A stretch of 6,920 nucleotides of DNA. Source: Moraxellaceae bacterium UBA2032 (GTDB lineage: Bacteria; Pseudomonadota; Gammaproteobacteria; Pseudomonadales; Moraxellaceae). Under the pieces are notes generated by a model. That model had not been told where the DNA came from and made no database searches. It saw nothing but the letters and a program-made list of their open reading frames with translations. Location: positions 504-7,423 of the forward strand of contig DDBM01000087.1 in the NCBI GenBank assembly GCA_002333125.1, given 5' to 3'. Positions 5,442-6,920 of the stretch are shown piece by piece; the stretch's first letter is position 1; each line of letters begins with the position of its first letter. A program made the position numbers and the translations under genes.

Positions 5442-5741
5442 TTATATACCCAACGAAACGCGCGAGCCATCAGGAAATTTAGCACATATTTCTAATTCAC
5501 CACCTAAAATTTCTAGGTATTGGCGTAGAGTAGAAATTTGTACATCACCGCGTTTTTCAAGTTGAGCAATAGTAGGTTGTTTAATGTGCATTGCCTGTGC
5601 TACTTGCGCTTGAGTAAAGCCAAGTTGTTTGCGCAACTCAGACAAACGAATAGCGGTTAATATATTGGCAGCTTTGGCGTTAATAATGGCATGGTCTTCG
5701 GGGCTTAGGCTATCAAATAGTTCACTGATTGGTTTACTCAT
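5442..5741 (-). CDS. higA: HigA-type antitoxin with XRE helix-turn-helix
   Basis: This is a DNA-binding antitoxin expected to neutralise the toxin encoded just upstream and to repress the shared promoter. It has 99 aa. An N-terminal helical arm (1-30) precedes the helix-turn-helix, roughly 34-68, with SELRKQLGFTQAQVAQAMHIKQPTIAQLE spanning the fold. The C-terminal stretch STLRQYLEILGGELEICAKFPDG is typical of antitoxins paired with HigB/RelE toxins. ATG 5741 overlaps the toxin's 3' end by 8 nt, so the pair is translationally coupled. Toxin first, antitoxin second is the HigBA gene order. Its stop is 5 nt from the convergent modB stop, with no terminator seen between them. The cognate operator may be the inverted repeat at 6112-6133. 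Confidence 0.88.
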   Translation of the reverse strand: MSKPISELFDSLSPEDHAIINAKAANILTAIRLSELRKQLGFTQAQVAQAMHIKQPTIAQLEKRGDVQISTLRQYLEILGGELEICAKFPDGSRVSLGI

Positions 5742-6087
5742 TGGTTTTGTCCTGTTGTGCTAAATAACATTGGTAACTTTGTTCGGCTATTAAAATCATC
5801 CGCTCATAAAAACGTTTATCATTCGTTTTATTGCCCCCACATAACAACACGGCTTGGCGTTTTGGGTCAAAGACAAATAGAATACGATAGGGATTGCCTT
5901 GATGTTGTACTCGTAGTTCTTTGAGGTTTTTGAGTTTGCTGCCTTTAAGTGTGTCAACATAAGGCCGCCCTAAGCGAGAGCCTTCTATTTGTAGTACTTT
6001 AACGACGGCTAATATATCGCGCTTTTCGGCGATGCTAAGACTTAAAAACCAGTCTTCAAAGGGTTGCTCGTAAACCACTGTCCACAT
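5734..6087 (-). CDS. higB: RelE/HigB-type toxin (phage Gp49-like family)
   Basis: This is a probable ribosome-associated mRNA interferase of a type II toxin-antitoxin module. It has 117 aa from ATG 6087. The family pattern is clear: MWTVVYEQPFEDWFLSL at the N-terminus; LGRPYVDTLKGSKLKNLKELRV at about 39-60, the conserved core; then NPYRILFVFDPKR (65-77), LLCGGNKT (81-88) and KRFYERMI (91-98). Arg59, Arg68 and Arg92 are candidate catalytic or RNA-contact residues. An upstream in-frame ATG at 6102 would add MEYLF, but it lies almost at the predicted transcription start and relatives begin MWTV; GGA at about 10 nt also supports 6087. All core residues are present, so the toxin looks intact. RelE and HigB subgroups cannot be separated firmly from sequence alone. 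Confidence 0.87.
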   Translation of the reverse strand: MWTVVYEQPFEDWFLSLSIAEKRDILAVVKVLQIEGSRLGRPYVDTLKGSKLKNLKELRVQHQGNPYRILFVFDPKRQAVLLCGGNKTNDKRFYERMILIAEQSYQCYLAQQDKTNE

Positions 6088-6104
6088 AAATAAATATTCC
6101 ATTT

Positions 6105-6133
6105 TTACGTAATTATAGGTTAAAGGCTATAAT
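6105..6133 (+). promoter_or_regulatory. Promoter of the RCC1 lipoprotein gene
   Basis: TTACGT (6105-6110) and a consensus TATAAT (6128-6133) are 17 bp apart, giving a start near 6140 and a leader of about 32 nt. Its -10 is the right arm of the inverted repeat at 6112-6133, and it overlaps the oppositely facing toxin-antitoxin promoter. Confidence 0.5.
6112..6133. promoter_or_regulatory. Inverted repeat over two divergent -10 boxes, candidate HigA operator
   Basis: ATTATAG (6112-6118) and CTATAAT (6127-6133) are perfect 7-bp arms separated by 8 nt. Each arm contains the -10 box of one of the two divergent promoters. HigA-type antitoxins usually repress their own promoter through palindromes that overlap it, so this is the best candidate site. 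Binding here would silence the lipoprotein gene as well. Part of the symmetry could arise simply because two TATAAT boxes face each other. Confidence 0.45.
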
Positions 6134-6139
6134 ATGCAA
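6112..6139 (-). promoter_or_regulatory. Promoter of the higBA operon
   Basis: On the minus strand TTGCAT (6134-6139) and a consensus TATAAT (6112-6117) are 16 bp apart. Transcription would start near 6105, about 18 nt before ATG 6087. This spacing argues against translation from the ATG at 6102. Confidence 0.6.
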
Positions 6140-6171
6140 GTATGGCAACCGCTAAATTAAAAGGATAAAAA

Positions 6172-6920
6172 ATGCGTTATTTGGCTTGCTGCTTATCGGC
6201 TTTGTTATTAAGCGGCTGTATTTCTTCGGTGTATGAAGTGCCTGTGGTGGGTAATGTGGTTGCAGGGCAAGGCGATACGCGCCCTTTTGAGCAACCCTTA
6301 CCCATAAACACACAGCCTAAGCGGTTGGCGTTGGGGAGTGATTTTGCGATTGGTGTAAAAGATGATGGGACAGTGTGGAGTTGGGGGAGTGGGTCAAAAG
6401 GTGAACTTGGTATGGGCAAGAAAGAAAATAGACCAACCCCACAAGCGATTCCTAATATGACCGATTTTGTGGAAGTAGCCGTAGGTAGTAGTCATGTATT
6501 GGCCTTGCGTAAAGATGGCACGGTGTGGAGTTGGGGGAATAATGAAAAAGGGGCATTAGGGTATAAAGAGGAAGGAGTTCCTTGGGGAATACCACCAAAA
6601 ATATATTTTGACCCCTATCAACTGCACCCCAAACAAATCCCTGAGTTAAAGGAGGTGGTGAGTATCGCGGCTGGTGAAAATGAATCATATGCACTAGACA
6701 AAAGGGGGCAGTTATGGGGCTGGGGTATGGGGTTATATGTGTTTAGTCAAGATGAAAAGTTTAAGCAAGCAACCCCAAGGTTAATTGTTCAAGATGAAAA
6801 TGCGGTAAAAGTGATAGGAGGCGGTGGTGGTGCTTATAGCTATGGGATACTAAAAAAAACAGGGGAAGTTGAATTATGGTTTGCAGGCAAATTATTACGA
6901 GAGGGTGTTCAAATTTCTGT
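6172..6920 (+). CDS. RCC1-repeat lipoprotein (3' truncated by window)
   Basis: An open frame of 249 residues runs off the window. It begins MRYLACCLSALLLSGC, a lipoprotein signal with lipobox LSGC and the lipidated Cys16; Ile17 at +2 favours the outer membrane. AAGGA is 6 nt before ATG 6172. After a short linker, RCC1-type beta-propeller blades follow. LALGSDFAIGVKDDGTVWSWG ends at 72, VAVGSSHVLALRKDGTVWSWG at 122 and IAAGENESYALDKRGQLWGWG at 185, with a weaker fourth unit in about 210-240 (VIGGGGGAYSYGILKK…). The first two blades are exactly 50 residues apart. The third is longer because of an insert at about 132-160. Bacterial RCC1 propellers are mostly uncharacterised scaffold or binding proteins, so I give no specific function. 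A full propeller needs about seven blades, so a substantial part lies outside. Confidence 0.88.
   Translation, partial: MRYLACCLSALLLSGCISSVYEVPVVGNVVAGQGDTRPFEQPLPINTQPKRLALGSDFAIGVKDDGTVWSWGSGSKGELGMGKKENRPTPQAIPNMTDFVEVAVGSSHVLALRKDGTVWSWGNNEKGALGYKEEGVPWGIPPKIYFDPYQLHPKQIPELKEVVSIAAGENESYALDKRGQLWGWGMGLYVFSQDEKFKQATPRLIVQDENAVKVIGGGGGAYSYGILKKTGEVELWFAGKLLREGVQIS
6373..6538 (+). repeat. 150-bp-period repeat in the RCC1 coding sequence
   Basis: The 16-mer GTGTGGAGTTGGGGGA occurs at 6373-6388 and again at 6523-6538, exactly 150 bp apart. It encodes the WSWG part of blades one and two. Identity at the DNA level, including synonymous positions, suggests fairly recent blade duplication or gene conversion; the third blade has diverged. 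Confidence 0.75.

Noticed and set aside
5401..5460. Terminator between modB and the convergent antitoxin gene
   Set aside because: I could not find a stable stem with a T-run on either strand.
6088..6102. Toxin start at ATG 6102
   Set aside because: The predicted transcript starts only a few bases away and family members begin MWTV, which matches ATG 6087.
6177..6694. Two minus-strand open frames opposite the lipoprotein gene
   Set aside because: They arise because the plus-strand gene is open; the sense frame has a lipobox and regular RCC1 blades.
1..6920. CRISPR array, tRNA or rRNA genes, integrase, transposase or phage genes
   Set aside because: No regularly spaced direct repeats, cloverleaf-like sequences, rRNA segments or recombinase motifs were seen on either strand.

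Overview
The window is a stretch of bacterial chromosome, AT-leaning, and most likely from a gammaproteobacterium. The evidence is the close residue-level resemblance of GshB, YqgE and RuvX to the enterobacterial proteins (GshB is 316 aa, the length I recall for E. coli), a periplasmic cytochrome c5, and the gshB / yqgE / ruvX neighbourhood. I cannot name a genus. The short repeats and the redox and molybdate functions would suit a respiratory, environmental lineage, but that is only an impression.

Layout. (1) 1-1333: the 3' part of pyrE (orotate phosphoribosyltransferase) runs straight into gshB (glutathione synthetase) through a TAATG stop/start overlap. (2) 1334-1969: an intergenic region with a near-ideal RegA/PrrA/RoxR-type redox regulator site, a TATAAT box and a hairpin leads to a cytochrome c5 gene. 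That gene is followed by a factor-independent terminator placed between two copies of a short palindromic repeat. (3) 1970-2743, minus strand: a classical short-chain dehydrogenase. (4) 2878-3880: yqgE (AlgH/UPF0301) overlaps ruvX (Holliday-junction resolvase homologue). (5) 3881-5436: modA and modB for molybdate uptake, joined by another TAATG overlap, behind a 28-bp palindrome that matches the ModE 'Mo-box' architecture. No modC follows. (6) 5442-6087, minus strand: a HigB/HigA-type toxin-antitoxin pair, convergent with modB and only 5 nt away from it. (7) 6088-6171: a compact divergent promoter region with a perfect 7-bp inverted repeat across both TATAAT boxes. (8) 6172-6920: a lipoprotein made of RCC1-type (beta-propeller) repeats, cut by the window end.

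How it fits together. pyrE-gshB and yqgE-ruvX are housekeeping blocks. The cytochrome c5 appears separately controlled by redox state. The modAB unit appears Mo-repressed but needs an ATPase from elsewhere. The toxin-antitoxin pair and the RCC1 lipoprotein form the accessory end of the window. I see no clearly undescribed multi-gene system. The observations most worth a second look are the candidate redox operator, the candidate Mo-box, the missing modC, and the shared palindromic promoter between the toxin-antitoxin pair and the RCC1 lipoprotein.
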